Shown here: positions 1 through 9,167 of the stretch, in pieces | Position numbering within the stretch: position 1 is the stretch's first letter | Layout of the letters: each line of letters opens with the position of its first letter | NCBI GenBank assembly: GCA_021828705.1 | Contig: JAJZDG010000002.1 | Coordinates: 1 to 32,187 of the forward strand | Reading direction: 5' to 3' | From: Microcaldota archaeon | GTDB lineage: Archaea; Micrarchaeota; Micrarchaeia; Micrarchaeales; Micrarchaeaceae | Length of the DNA: 32,187 nucleotides | Notes under the pieces: generated by a model | The model's database searches: none | What the model saw: the letters and a program-made list of their open reading frames with translations, nothing else | What the model was told of the DNA's origin: nothing | Position numbers and translations under genes: made by a program

Positions 1-72
1 ACATATTTTTTATTCATATAATCATTCTAAGAAAATCAAGGAAAGACAAGAATTTAAATTTAGTTATAAAAG

Positions 73-179
73 TGCAGGGGGTGAGATTCGAACTCACGAA
101 GGTGCTAGACCACAGGATCTTAAGTCCTGCGCATTTTTCTGTGGCCCAAAGCAGCCAAACCAGACTTTGCTACCCCTGC
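73..179 (-). tRNA. tRNA-Leu (anticodon UAA) with probable 23-nt D-loop intron (intron 136..158)
   Basis: Minus strand reads GCAGGGG-TA-GCAAAGTCTGGT-[TTGGCTGCTTTGGGCCACAGAAA]-AATGC-G-CAGGACTTAAGATCCTG-variable arm-GTGAGTTCGAATCTCAC-CCCCTGC-A. The acceptor stem pairs 7/7, the anticodon loop is CTTAAGA, and the T-arm is canonical. No encoded CCA. Confidence 0.93.
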
Positions 180-210
180 AATTAAGTTATATTTATCAAC
201 AGAATCATAT

Positions 211-945
211 TTATGTATACATGTTTGGATCACTTTCCGGTATAACACCCTCACGTGTCTCCTTGCTCTTTTTAAGTAGTTCTTTTACCTTGTCTTCTAC
301 CATTTTGGCTTCTTTATCAAGTTCGATAACGTCTATATTCATATTAAGTAATTTATTTAAACTATTTATTGCTATTTCCGCATATCTTGGGTCTATTATC
401 TGTGGGTTTACTTGTACCAATATATTAATATCATCTATATTATCTATAGCTGCATTCATCATTATTACTGCGCTGACCCCTGCCGCAACGCCTTCACCTA
501 TTGGCTTTAATCCTAATTTTTGTATTTTTTCAGATAGCTCTTTTGTGGACGCTACTGCAAAAACATCAAAATTATTTGGATTTTGGGTAGGTATGCCACT
601 TATCGATATTATTTTTTTAATCTTTTTTTCTTTCAGGAAATTGTATATTGCATCAGATATTTCGTATATGGATTTTTCAGATGATGGTCCCGATTCCGCA
701 AAAAGCAATAAGAGACTATTTTTTTTTGAATAATAAAATCTTAATGGTGGCATTGGTGTATCTTTATGTATAGATACAAGTGGCGGGAAAAGATCGCTTT
801 TTATATATCCTACATATTCAAGCTGAAGTTTATTTACCATATAACTTATGCTCATAGGTCCTACGAGCCCAGTTCCTGGGAAGCCTTCTAAGAATGTGCA
901 TCCCTCTAATTCTATCTTTTTAAATAATTTTATTTCGATCATCAA
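211..945 (-). CDS. PAC2 family protein (proteasome assembly chaperone-like)
   Basis: ORF of 244 aa with FLEGFPGTGLVGPMSISYMVNKL, ISISGIPTQ and GEGVAAGVSAVIM, typical of archaeal PAC2 proteins. Confidence 0.85.
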   Translation of the reverse strand: MMIEIKLFKKIELEGCTFLEGFPGTGLVGPMSISYMVNKLQLEYVGYIKSDLFPPLVSIHKDTPMPPLRFYYSKKNSLLLLFAESGPSSEKSIYEISDAIYNFLKEKKIKKIISISGIPTQNPNNFDVFAVASTKELSEKIQKLGLKPIGEGVAAGVSAVIMMNAAIDNIDDINILVQVNPQIIDPRYAEIAINSLNKLLNMNIDVIELDKEAKMVEDKVKELLKKSKETREGVIPESDPNMYT

Positions 946-1098
946 ATCATATTTATTATTTAGGGAAGATATAAAAGATTATATAAAAAAGACGAAAAAA
1001 GCCAAAAAATGCGCTAAATTTACGTAAAAAACCTATTTTCCTCTGTAAATCGACGATAAATATTTAAATCTATCTAGTTTATTCTTATTAGTGATCTA

Positions 1099-1323
1099 AT
1101 GGCAGAAAAGATAGGAAGCGAATCAATAGAGAGAGAAGATGGGTACCTATACTTCTTGGGAAAGGACGGGTTTGTATGGAGAACTCCGATGAAATCTAAT
1201 ACAAGAGGAAGAAAATCGAAAGTGGGTTCCGAAAAGATCAAGAGGGAACAGGGCTATCTCTATTTTATTGATAAGAAAGGATATGTTGCAAGAGCAAAGA
1301 TGAATAGAAAGGGAAGAAGGTAA
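1099..1323 (+). CDS. Small basic protein made of two tandem ~27-aa repeats, function unknown
   Basis: 74-aa ORF; repeats GSESIEREDGYLYFLGKDGFVWRTPMK and GSEKIKREQGYLYFIDKKGYVARAKMN; AT-rich TATA-like tract ataaatatttaaat upstream. Confidence 0.75.
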   Translation: MAEKIGSESIEREDGYLYFLGKDGFVWRTPMKSNTRGRKSKVGSEKIKREQGYLYFIDKKGYVARAKMNRKGRR

Positions 1324-1332
1324 TCTTCTTAC

Positions 1333-1740
1333 CTATTTTTTTATTTTAATTTTTGCTCCTTTTTTTATTCCATTATTTTTTATAAATCCGGCGCTTAATT
1401 CTATAATATATTTATCTGGACTTTTTGGTATATAGGTTTTGCAGTTAAACATTGAGGTGCACGGCGTTGCATTTTCACAAAAATCTACAATTTTAAAGTT
1501 ATTGTCGATCCACAATATATCTATATTGAAATGCATGTTGAGCATCCATATGCTATGGTAATCGCTTCTGTTGAATATGAAGAGCATACCTCCATTAGTA
1601 TTTAATGATTTTTTATACATAAGCCCTATCATTCTTTTTATAAAATTATCTGCGATAATCGCAGTAATCTCTTTTTTTCCTATGTAAATTTTGGCTTCAT
1701 TATAATGCATATGTTTTTGCAAGAATTTTAATAGTGGCAT
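1333..1740 (-). CDS. DUF192 family protein
   Basis: 135-aa ORF; ADNFIKRMIGLMYKKSL..GGMLFIFNRSDYHSIWMLNMHFNIDILWID matches the DUF192 pattern. Confidence 0.85.
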   Translation of the reverse strand: MPLLKFLQKHMHYNEAKIYIGKKEITAIIADNFIKRMIGLMYKKSLNTNGGMLFIFNRSDYHSIWMLNMHFNIDILWIDNNFKIVDFCENATPCTSMFNCKTYIPKSPDKYIIELSAGFIKNNGIKKGAKIKIKK

Positions 1741-1749
1741 TTATATACC

Positions 1750-3375
1750 TTATTTCGTTAATGATAAACTTTGCTCTCTCATAAACTGCTGCAAATAATA
1801 TTTGCTACCACTGCCCTTGCCTGTAAACCCACTTGCCTTCCAGCCTACGAATGTATGCAAGCCTACAACTGCTCCTGTTGTTGCGCTTGTTGCTCTGTTT
1901 ATGTAAACAACACCTGCAGCTATTTTGTTGGAGAACTCCTTTATTTCATTCTTATTTTTGGTATATAACCCTGCTGTAAGACCGTATTTGACATTGTTTG
2001 CCATTTCTATTGCTTTATTGAAATCATCGAACTCTATTATTGCAAGTATAGGTAAAAAGAGCTCATTATGTACCAGTTCATCATCATTTTTTAATTCTGC
2101 TACTACTGGTTCAACGTAATATCCATTTAATTGGGTTGATATTCTATTACCTCCATATAATAGTGATCCAGATCTCTTTATCTTATTTATCGATTCTACA
2201 TATCTAATATATGCATTTTCACTTATCAAAGGGCCAATATAATTGGTTTTTTTGAGCGGATCTCCTATATGAAATGTCCTTACCTTGTCTATTAATTTGC
2301 TTATAAAAATTTCCTTTATTGAAGAGTGTACATACACTCGTGATAACGCACTACATTTTTGCCCAGTATAACCAAATGCCGCACTTGAAATTCCGTCTAC
2401 TGCTTTTTCTATGTCTGCATGCTTTGACACTATCGCAGGATTTTTACCTCCCATTTCAACAACAAAATTTTTTTGCAGACCCAAATTAAGGCTTTTTTTA
2501 ATCATATTAATTCCTGTATCATATGAACCAGTAAACGCTATTCCTGAAACGTCCTTGTTTACTACTAATTCATCTCCCACCTCACTACCTGGGCCTGTGA
2601 TAAAATTAAATACGCCATCAGGCAATCCTGATTCTTTTAGCAGCTGGTATATTCTCAATCCTGTAAGCATTGTCATGTTATCTGTCGAAGATGGTTTGAA
2701 TACTACAGTATTGCCTGTAATCATTGCACCTATACTCATTCCAGAAGATATAGATATTGGGAAGTTAAATGGTGCTATAACTCCAAATACACCTACGGGC
2801 AATAACTTTATATTTACTATTTCAGATGCACCAGGTGCACCTTGAAATCCAGCATTAATTTTTATATTACTATTATCTGAAATATTTTTCCGTATATACC
2901 CCTTATTAGTTTCCACATCATTTGCATAATAATTGGCGAAATCTATTGCTTCGTCAACCTCTCCGATAGATTCATATCTAGATTTTCCATTCTCTAGACT
3001 TAGTAATGCTGCTAAGTCAAATTTATTTGTTGATAATAAAACTGCAAAATTTTTAAATATCTCAACACGTTTTTTATAATCAACTAAATGCCATTCATCA
3101 AATGCTTTTTTTGCAGCATCAATAGCCATTTTTGCATGTTCGCGTTTTCCACATTGGAAGCGGCCTATCATTATGTTTTTATCTATTGGTGAATATTCGG
3201 TTAATAAGCTATCTGAATTAATTGCCTTTCCTGATATATACATAGGGTATGTAGATCCAATATTCTTTTTAAGTCTTAAAATCGCATCATCAAATAATCT
3301 ATCAAATTCCACTTCATTATTGCTCTCCATAAATTTTTTATAAGTAAATTCATTTTTAAATTTTGAATAAGACAT
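1750..3375 (-). CDS. NAD(P)-dependent aldehyde dehydrogenase, 1-pyrroline-5-carboxylate dehydrogenase-like
   Basis: 541 aa; VEMGGKNPAIV, FGYTGQKCSALSRVYV (catalytic Cys region), and a GWKASGFTGKGSGSKYYLQQFMREQ C-terminus characteristic of the P5CDH branch. Confidence 0.85.
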   Translation of the reverse strand: MSYSKFKNEFTYKKFMESNNEVEFDRLFDDAILRLKKNIGSTYPMYISGKAINSDSLLTEYSPIDKNIMIGRFQCGKREHAKMAIDAAKKAFDEWHLVDYKKRVEIFKNFAVLLSTNKFDLAALLSLENGKSRYESIGEVDEAIDFANYYANDVETNKGYIRKNISDNSNIKINAGFQGAPGASEIVNIKLLPVGVFGVIAPFNFPISISSGMSIGAMITGNTVVFKPSSTDNMTMLTGLRIYQLLKESGLPDGVFNFITGPGSEVGDELVVNKDVSGIAFTGSYDTGINMIKKSLNLGLQKNFVVEMGGKNPAIVSKHADIEKAVDGISSAAFGYTGQKCSALSRVYVHSSIKEIFISKLIDKVRTFHIGDPLKKTNYIGPLISENAYIRYVESINKIKRSGSLLYGGNRISTQLNGYYVEPVVAELKNDDELVHNELFLPILAIIEFDDFNKAIEMANNVKYGLTAGLYTKNKNEIKEFSNKIAAGVVYINRATSATTGAVVGLHTFVGWKASGFTGKGSGSKYYLQQFMREQSLSLTK

Positions 3376-3544
3376 ATTATCACATCAATATAGTATAATC
3401 ATAACACATCTTTTTATAAATGATTTTTAAATTCGATTTTCATAGTTTGCGGACAAATGACTAATTTAATATGTAATATGCTTGACATTAATTTAATTGT
3501 GATAAATAAAAATTATAATAAGCTTTAAAAAGGAGAATGTTCAG

Positions 3545-3563
3545 ATTATAACTGAGTTATAAT
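3545..3563. promoter_or_regulatory. 19-nt perfect palindrome ATTATAACT-G-AGTTATAAT upstream of sufB; candidate operator
   Basis: Direct reading; lies upstream of a TATA-like tttattataaata (about 3572-3584), roughly 50 nt before the sufB ATG. Confidence 0.6.
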
Positions 3564-3614
3564 TATAATGTTTTTATTATAAATAATAGCTAATGTCTAC
3601 ATCGTGGTTTTATT

Positions 3615-5033
3615 ATGTCTAATACAAAAGAGCAGTTCGTCGGTACAAACGAACAGGAGTATATGGAGAAATATGGTTTTAATGATAAAATTGATTATAA
3701 ATTTAAGAGTGATAAAGGGCTATCTGAAGATATAGTAAGAGAGATATCCAAAATAAAGAATGAACCTGAGTGGATGCTTGAGAAAAGGTTAAATGCTTAT
3801 AAAATATTTAAAAGTAAACCAATGCCTAAATGGGGTGCAGATCTTGAAGGTATAGATTTTGATGATATTTATTATTATATAAGGCCTACAGACAAGAAAT
3901 CTGATAGTTGGGATTCTGTTCCTGATGATATAAAAAAGACATTCGATAAACTTGGTATACCAGAAGCGGAGAGAAAATTTTTTGCAGGAGCGGAAGCACA
4001 GTATGACAGTGAAGTTGTATATCATAGTATAAAAGAGGATCTTAAAAAGCAGGGTGTAGTATTTACAGATACAGATACTGCAGTAAAGGAGTATCCGGAA
4101 CTAATGAAACGTTATTTTGGCACTGTTATACCTGATAATGATAATAAATTTTCTGCCTTAAATAGCGCAGTATGGTCCGGAGGCAGTTTCATATACATTC
4201 CAAAAAATGTCAAGCTTGCGATGCCCCTTCAGGCGTATTTTAGAATAAATGCTGAAAAGGCTGGCCAATTTGAGCGAACGCTTATAATAGCTGACGAAGG
4301 TGCTGATGTTACATATATAGAAGGATGTACTGCGCCAATATATGTAAGTTCTTCATTGCACTCGGCTGTAGTTGAACTTGTTGCTCATAAAAATGCACAT
4401 ATTCGCTATGTTACTATTCAGAATTGGTCAAAGAATGTATATAATTTAGTTACTCAACGCGCATTTGCGTATGAGAACGCATATGTTGAATGGATTGATG
4501 GTAATATAGGCAGCAAGGTAAACATGAAATATCCAAGTGTATACTTAAAAGAACGCGGCGCAAAGGGTGAAATATTATCCATAGCTGTTGCTGGAGAATC
4601 ACAGATACAAGATTCTGGAGGAAAAATTCTTCATCTCGCTCCAGATACAACCTCAAAAATAATATCCAAAAGCGTTTCAAAAGGTTCCGGGCTGACTACT
4701 TATCGTGGTCTTATATATGTCGGAAAGGATGCTGCAAATGTAAAGTCCGCTGTTCGCTGCGATGCGCTTTTGCTTGATGAAAATTCAAAGACTAACACAT
4801 ATCCATATATGGAAATGCATAGGGAGGATGCAAGTATAACCCATGAAGCTACAGTGGGAAAAGTCGGGGAGGATGAATTATTTTATTTGATGAGTAGGGG
4901 TCTTAGTGAAGAGGATGCACTAACAACAATAGTGCTTGGATTTATAGAGCCACTTGCAAAGGCACTACCTATGGAATATTCATTAGAATTAAAGCGATTA
5001 ATAAAGATAGATATGACCGATTCTGTAGGTTAA
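3615..5033 (+). CDS. sufB: Fe-S cluster assembly scaffold SufB
   Basis: 472 aa; SGGSFIYIPKNVKLAMPLQAYFRINAEKAGQFERTLIIADEGADVTYIEGCTAP and ATVGKVGEDELFYLMSRGLSEEDA. Confidence 0.97.
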   Translation: MSNTKEQFVGTNEQEYMEKYGFNDKIDYKFKSDKGLSEDIVREISKIKNEPEWMLEKRLNAYKIFKSKPMPKWGADLEGIDFDDIYYYIRPTDKKSDSWDSVPDDIKKTFDKLGIPEAERKFFAGAEAQYDSEVVYHSIKEDLKKQGVVFTDTDTAVKEYPELMKRYFGTVIPDNDNKFSALNSAVWSGGSFIYIPKNVKLAMPLQAYFRINAEKAGQFERTLIIADEGADVTYIEGCTAPIYVSSSLHSAVVELVAHKNAHIRYVTIQNWSKNVYNLVTQRAFAYENAYVEWIDGNIGSKVNMKYPSVYLKERGAKGEILSIAVAGESQIQDSGGKILHLAPDTTSKIISKSVSKGSGLTTYRGLIYVGKDAANVKSAVRCDALLLDENSKTNTYPYMEMHREDASITHEATVGKVGEDELFYLMSRGLSEEDALTTIVLGFIEPLAKALPMEYSLELKRLIKIDMTDSVG

Positions 5034-5045
5034 TTGGTGTTTTAA

Positions 5046-6338
5046 ATGAGTGAATATCAAACATTTGCAAATGAAGCGTTGGAATTATATAAATCACTTC
5101 CAGAGGAGACAAATTCAATATATAAGCGTAGACATATAGTTTTGGATTTAAGTTTATTAGATGAAAAATCTGAGTTAATTGATGATAAATCTGTAATAGA
5201 GCGTGTGTATACGGAATCAATTGCCCATTTGAATATACCCTTTGATATGATTATAGGAAGACATGGCGCAATAATTAAAGATAATCCCTATATAAAAATA
5301 ATAAATAAAAGCGATGAAGAGTTTTATAGTATACTAAAAAAATCAATGCATGATAAGCGTGAGGATAAATATGTTGCATTTACACACGCACATGTTGACC
5401 AAATAATAACAATAAATATACCTGAAGATACGGTAGCATCATTGAATCTATTATTTGTAAATGTTAATGAATCACTTCCAATAATTGTATATACTAAATT
5501 GGGAAAGGGTGCGAATCTTAAAATGTTGCAGCTATCTGTATCAAAATCAAAAAAGAATATATTTACATCAATAATAAATGAATTTGATGCGTTAGCATAT
5601 TCCAAGGCTGAAGTTAATGTAATATACCCACAAGATGAACGTGTAACAATAATTAATAATTCAAAAGCTGATGCAGGTATAAATGCAGATATTAAATTTA
5701 ATTACATATATATCGGAGGTAATGCTGTACGTTCGAGAAATTATATAAATGCTGTTGGAAATGGCAGTTCAATAAATGCAAATGAAATTATTTTTGGATC
5801 AAAATCACAGAAAATGGACATAAATACCTATATAATAAACACAGGGAGGGAAACTACTGCAAAGTTAGATTCAAAAGTTGCATTAATGCATGATTCTATA
5901 TGTTTTATAAAAGGGTTTGCTAAAATTGTAAATGGCGCAAAAGAATCGCGCTCTTTTGTTGAAGAAGGAGGTGTACTTATTGATAGAACCGCACGAATAG
6001 ATTCAATCCCATCTGTTTCAATAGATGAAAATGCAGTAAAAGCTACGCACTCATCAGCAACAGGACCTATAGATGATGAGTCATTATTTTATTTGACTTC
6101 AAGGGGTATAGATAAAGTTCGAGCACAGCAGCTAATTCTTTCTGGATTTTTCTCACCAGTCATAAGTAATATTTTTGATGATAATGTTAAATCTATAATA
6201 TCCTCAATGATAAATGACAAAATGAAAAATAATGGTAGATATGGCGTAATACCAAGGATTGATACTACTGATATTATATGGTTTAGCAAGCCGTCAGCTG
6301 ATCTGTTCGAGCGTCATTATAAATACAGGGGTAATTAG
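5046..6338 (+). CDS. sufD: SufD-like Fe-S assembly protein (SufB/SufD family)
   Basis: 430 aa; C-terminal ATHSSATGPIDDESLFYLTSRGIDKVRAQQLILSGFFSPV; immediately after sufB. Confidence 0.9.
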   Translation: MSEYQTFANEALELYKSLPEETNSIYKRRHIVLDLSLLDEKSELIDDKSVIERVYTESIAHLNIPFDMIIGRHGAIIKDNPYIKIINKSDEEFYSILKKSMHDKREDKYVAFTHAHVDQIITINIPEDTVASLNLLFVNVNESLPIIVYTKLGKGANLKMLQLSVSKSKKNIFTSIINEFDALAYSKAEVNVIYPQDERVTIINNSKADAGINADIKFNYIYIGGNAVRSRNYINAVGNGSSINANEIIFGSKSQKMDINTYIINTGRETTAKLDSKVALMHDSICFIKGFAKIVNGAKESRSFVEEGGVLIDRTARIDSIPSVSIDENAVKATHSSATGPIDDESLFYLTSRGIDKVRAQQLILSGFFSPVISNIFDDNVKSIISSMINDKMKNNGRYGVIPRIDTTDIIWFSKPSADLFERHYKYRGN

Positions 6339-6671
6339 ATGAATAGAATAATGACTGATTATGAACGTGTTGCGTATAAATTTATGCCAGCATTACGACA
6401 GTATACTGTCTACATATTGGTAAATGAAATGCATATGAATCAGAAGGAGGCGGCTATGGCAATGGGCGTAACACAGGCTGCAGTTAGCAAATATTTAAAT
6501 AACAAAAAAATATCAAAAGAGACACGCAGCATAATGTTAAATTTTGAGCGTTCCAATGTCTATGATTACGTCAAAAATATATTATCCAAAAGTGATATAA
6601 ATGCACAAAAATCAGTCTGCCATTTATGTCAATTATACCATAAATTTGATTGTAATATGATGGTAAGGTAA
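6339..6671 (+). CDS. HTH transcriptional regulator with C-terminal CX2CX7C motif (resembles COG2522-type archaeal regulators)
   Basis: 110 aa; MNQKEAAMAMGVTQAAVSKYLNNKKIS (HTH) then VCHLCQLYHKFDC; starts directly after the sufD stop. Confidence 0.8.
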   Translation: MNRIMTDYERVAYKFMPALRQYTVYILVNEMHMNQKEAAMAMGVTQAAVSKYLNNKKISKETRSIMLNFERSNVYDYVKNILSKSDINAQKSVCHLCQLYHKFDCNMMVR

Positions 6672-6727
6672 TGTATGTAAATTAAGGCATTAAAACAATT
6701 AATTTATTAATATTTAAAGTGGTTTTT

Positions 6728-7465
6728 ATGAATATGTTATTAGAAATAAGAGATCTGCATGCAGAGATAGACGGCAAGGAGGTAATAAATGGGCTTAATC
6801 TAAAAATAAAGCAAGGAGAGCTTCATGTAATAATGGGTCCAAATGGATCAGGAAAAACAACACTTGCAAAAGCAATATTTGGCCATCCTGCTGTAACAAT
6901 AAAAAGCGGCGATATATTAGTTGACAACAAGAGTATACTAGATTTATCAACAGACCAGCGTGCGGCGCTTGGGCTATTTTTAGGTTTTCAGCATCCTGTT
7001 GAAATTGAGGGTGTTGGATTTATAAATTTCTTAAGAGCATCAAAAGAATCATTAAATAAAGGTACTGTGGACATGAAGAACATGATGGTAGAGATAAAAA
7101 AGAATGCAGAAGATCTTAAAATAGGTGAGGGCATAATAGGTAGGCCATTAAATAAAGGTTTTTCTGGAGGGGAGAAGAAAAAAGCAGAGATATTGCAAAT
7201 GGCAATACAGAAACCAAAGATTGCAATCCTCGATGAACCAGATTCTGGGCTAGATATAGATGCCATCCGTGTGGTTGCTACAAATATAAATAGAATAGTA
7301 AAAGAATCGAATTCAGGACTACTTGTAATAACACACTATAGCAGGATACTAGAGTATATGAAACCAGAGTTTGTGCATGTTATGGTTAAAGGAAAAATTG
7401 TAGAGGAAGGCAATAGTGATATGGTAAAAAAATTAGAAGAAAAAGGTTATGTAAACTTTGAATAA
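6728..7465 (+). CDS. sufC: Fe-S cluster assembly ATPase SufC
   Basis: ABC ATPase; Walker A GPNGSGKTT, GFSGGEKKKAEI signature, ILDEPDSGLD; ATG at 6728 preferred over upstream GTG at 6719. Confidence 0.96.
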   Translation: MNMLLEIRDLHAEIDGKEVINGLNLKIKQGELHVIMGPNGSGKTTLAKAIFGHPAVTIKSGDILVDNKSILDLSTDQRAALGLFLGFQHPVEIEGVGFINFLRASKESLNKGTVDMKNMMVEIKKNAEDLKIGEGIIGRPLNKGFSGGEKKKAEILQMAIQKPKIAILDEPDSGLDIDAIRVVATNINRIVKESNSGLLVITHYSRILEYMKPEFVHVMVKGKIVEEGNSDMVKKLEEKGYVNFE

Positions 7466-7476
7466 ATGTGTATTTG

Positions 7477-8736
7477 ATGGTTTCTAAAAATGATCTGTCT
7501 GATGGTATAGAAAGTGTTAGATCAGATTTTCCAATATTTAAAAGAAGGATTAATGGAAAACGGTTTGCCTATTTAGATAGTGCTTCAACCTCACAAAAAC
7601 CAAAACAGGTGATAAAAGCAATATCTGATTACTATGTAAATTATAACTCAAATATACACCGTGGTATATATAACATTGCTGAAAAATCAACAAGTATGTA
7701 TATATCCTCAAAAGAGCATATTGCAAAATACATAAATGCAAATTCATATAATGAGATAATATACACCAGAAATACGACAGAATCAATCAATTTGGTTGCA
7801 TTGACTTTAGGCAATGAGTATGTAAATAAAGAGGATCACATATTGATAACTGATCTTGAACATCATAGCAATATTGTTCCATGGCAGTTGCTTGCAAAAC
7901 GAAAGTCAGCCGCAGTAGATTATATAAAATTGGATGAGTCTAAAGAGCATTTGGACATTAACAGTATAAAAGAGCAGTTGGAAAAAGATCCCAAAATTGT
8001 TGCAATATCACACGCATCAAATGTGCTCGGAACTGTAAATGATGTTAAGGAGATAACACGTGAAGCACATAAGCATGGCTCTATAGTTATTGTTGATGGC
8101 GCTCAAGCTGTGTCACATATGTCTGTAGATGTGCGTGATATAAATTGCGATTTTTATGCGTTTTCATCTCATAAAATGTTTGGTCCCTCTGGCATTGGGG
8201 TTTTATATGGAAAGGAGGAGCTTCTTGAAAATATGGGACCATTGTATGGGGGTGGCGATATGATACATACTGTTACGCATGATACTTATAGTTGGAATTC
8301 ATTACCTTGGAAATTTGAGGCAGGAACGCCAAATATCGAAGGTGCTATAGGTTTAAATGCTGCAATAGACTATATTGAGCAAATAGGCATTCAAAGAATA
8401 GCAAAGCATAATATGGCGTTAACCGCTTATCTGTTAGAACATTTATCAAAGATAGATGACATAACTGTATACGGACCTAAAAATGTAGACAATAGGCGCA
8501 TAGGTGTTGTATCATTTGATATAAAAGGTTTGCATCCACATGATGTGGCGCAGGTGTTTGATAGTGAGGGAATAGCTATACGCGCAGGCCATCATTGTGC
8601 AATGCCTCTTATAACCGAGTCTTTAAACAGGAGCGCCTTATCAAGAATAAGTTTTAACGTATATAATAATTATGTAGAGATAGACAGAGCATTAAAGGCA
8701 ATAAAAAAGGCAAAAAAACTCTTTAAGGTAAAGTAG
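7477..8736 (+). CDS. sufS: Cysteine desulfurase SufS
   Basis: YLDSASTSQKPKQVI, ADLEHHSN-like DLEHHSNIVPWQ, FSSHKMFGPSGIGVLYG (PLP Lys), RAGHHCAMPL (catalytic Cys); alternative GTG start at 7468. Confidence 0.96.
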   Translation: MVSKNDLSDGIESVRSDFPIFKRRINGKRFAYLDSASTSQKPKQVIKAISDYYVNYNSNIHRGIYNIAEKSTSMYISSKEHIAKYINANSYNEIIYTRNTTESINLVALTLGNEYVNKEDHILITDLEHHSNIVPWQLLAKRKSAAVDYIKLDESKEHLDINSIKEQLEKDPKIVAISHASNVLGTVNDVKEITREAHKHGSIVIVDGAQAVSHMSVDVRDINCDFYAFSSHKMFGPSGIGVLYGKEELLENMGPLYGGGDMIHTVTHDTYSWNSLPWKFEAGTPNIEGAIGLNAAIDYIEQIGIQRIAKHNMALTAYLLEHLSKIDDITVYGPKNVDNRRIGVVSFDIKGLHPHDVAQVFDSEGIAIRAGHHCAMPLITESLNRSALSRISFNVYNNYVEIDRALKAIKKAKKLFKVK

Positions 8737-8750
8737 CAGAAGTTGATTAA

Positions 8751-9149
8751 ATGGATTTTTATGCAGAAGAATTAATATCACACTACGAGCATCCACACAA
8801 TAAGGGTGTCATTTCAAATTCGGATTCAAAATTTCATGAATATAATCCGACATGTGGTGACGATATAACGATATATCTAAAAATAAAAAATGATATAATA
8901 GAGGATGTTAAATTTGATGGTAATGGGTGTTCAATTAGTATAGCATCAGCCAGCATGCTCACTGATTTTGTTAAGGGAAAGAAGCTATCTGAAATAGAAA
9001 AAATGGATTTTAAAACCCTAAAAGAATTGATAAATATAGATCCAGGGCCTGCAAGGCTTAAATGCGCCACACTTTCACTTAAAACTTTAAAAGGCGCTGT
9101 ATTCTTATACGAGCATAAACCAATGGATCAAAACACAAAGAATATGTAA
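8751..9149 (+). CDS. sufU: SufU/IscU-like Fe-S scaffold or sulfur acceptor
   Basis: 132 aa; NPTCGDDI, GNGCSISIASASML, GPARLKCATLSLKTLKGAV with SufU-type insertion. Confidence 0.94.
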   Translation: MDFYAEELISHYEHPHNKGVISNSDSKFHEYNPTCGDDITIYLKIKNDIIEDVKFDGNGCSISIASASMLTDFVKGKKLSEIEKMDFKTLKELINIDPGPARLKCATLSLKTLKGAVFLYEHKPMDQNTKNM

Positions 9150-9167
9150 TCTAATCGATTACAAATA

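Noticed and set aside
167-733. 188-aa plus-strand ORF opposite the PAC2 gene
   Set aside because: Antisense to a well-supported CDS; low-complexity Ser/Ile/Phe composition; begins inside the tRNA-Leu region.
2411-2845. 144-aa plus-strand ORF inside the aldehyde dehydrogenase
   Set aside because: Shadow of the ALDH gene; no recognisable domain.
9146-9162. GTAATC-TAATC-GATTAC hairpin after sufU as a terminator
   Set aside because: Short AT-rich 6-bp stem without a clear T-tract; overlaps the stop codon; too weak to call.
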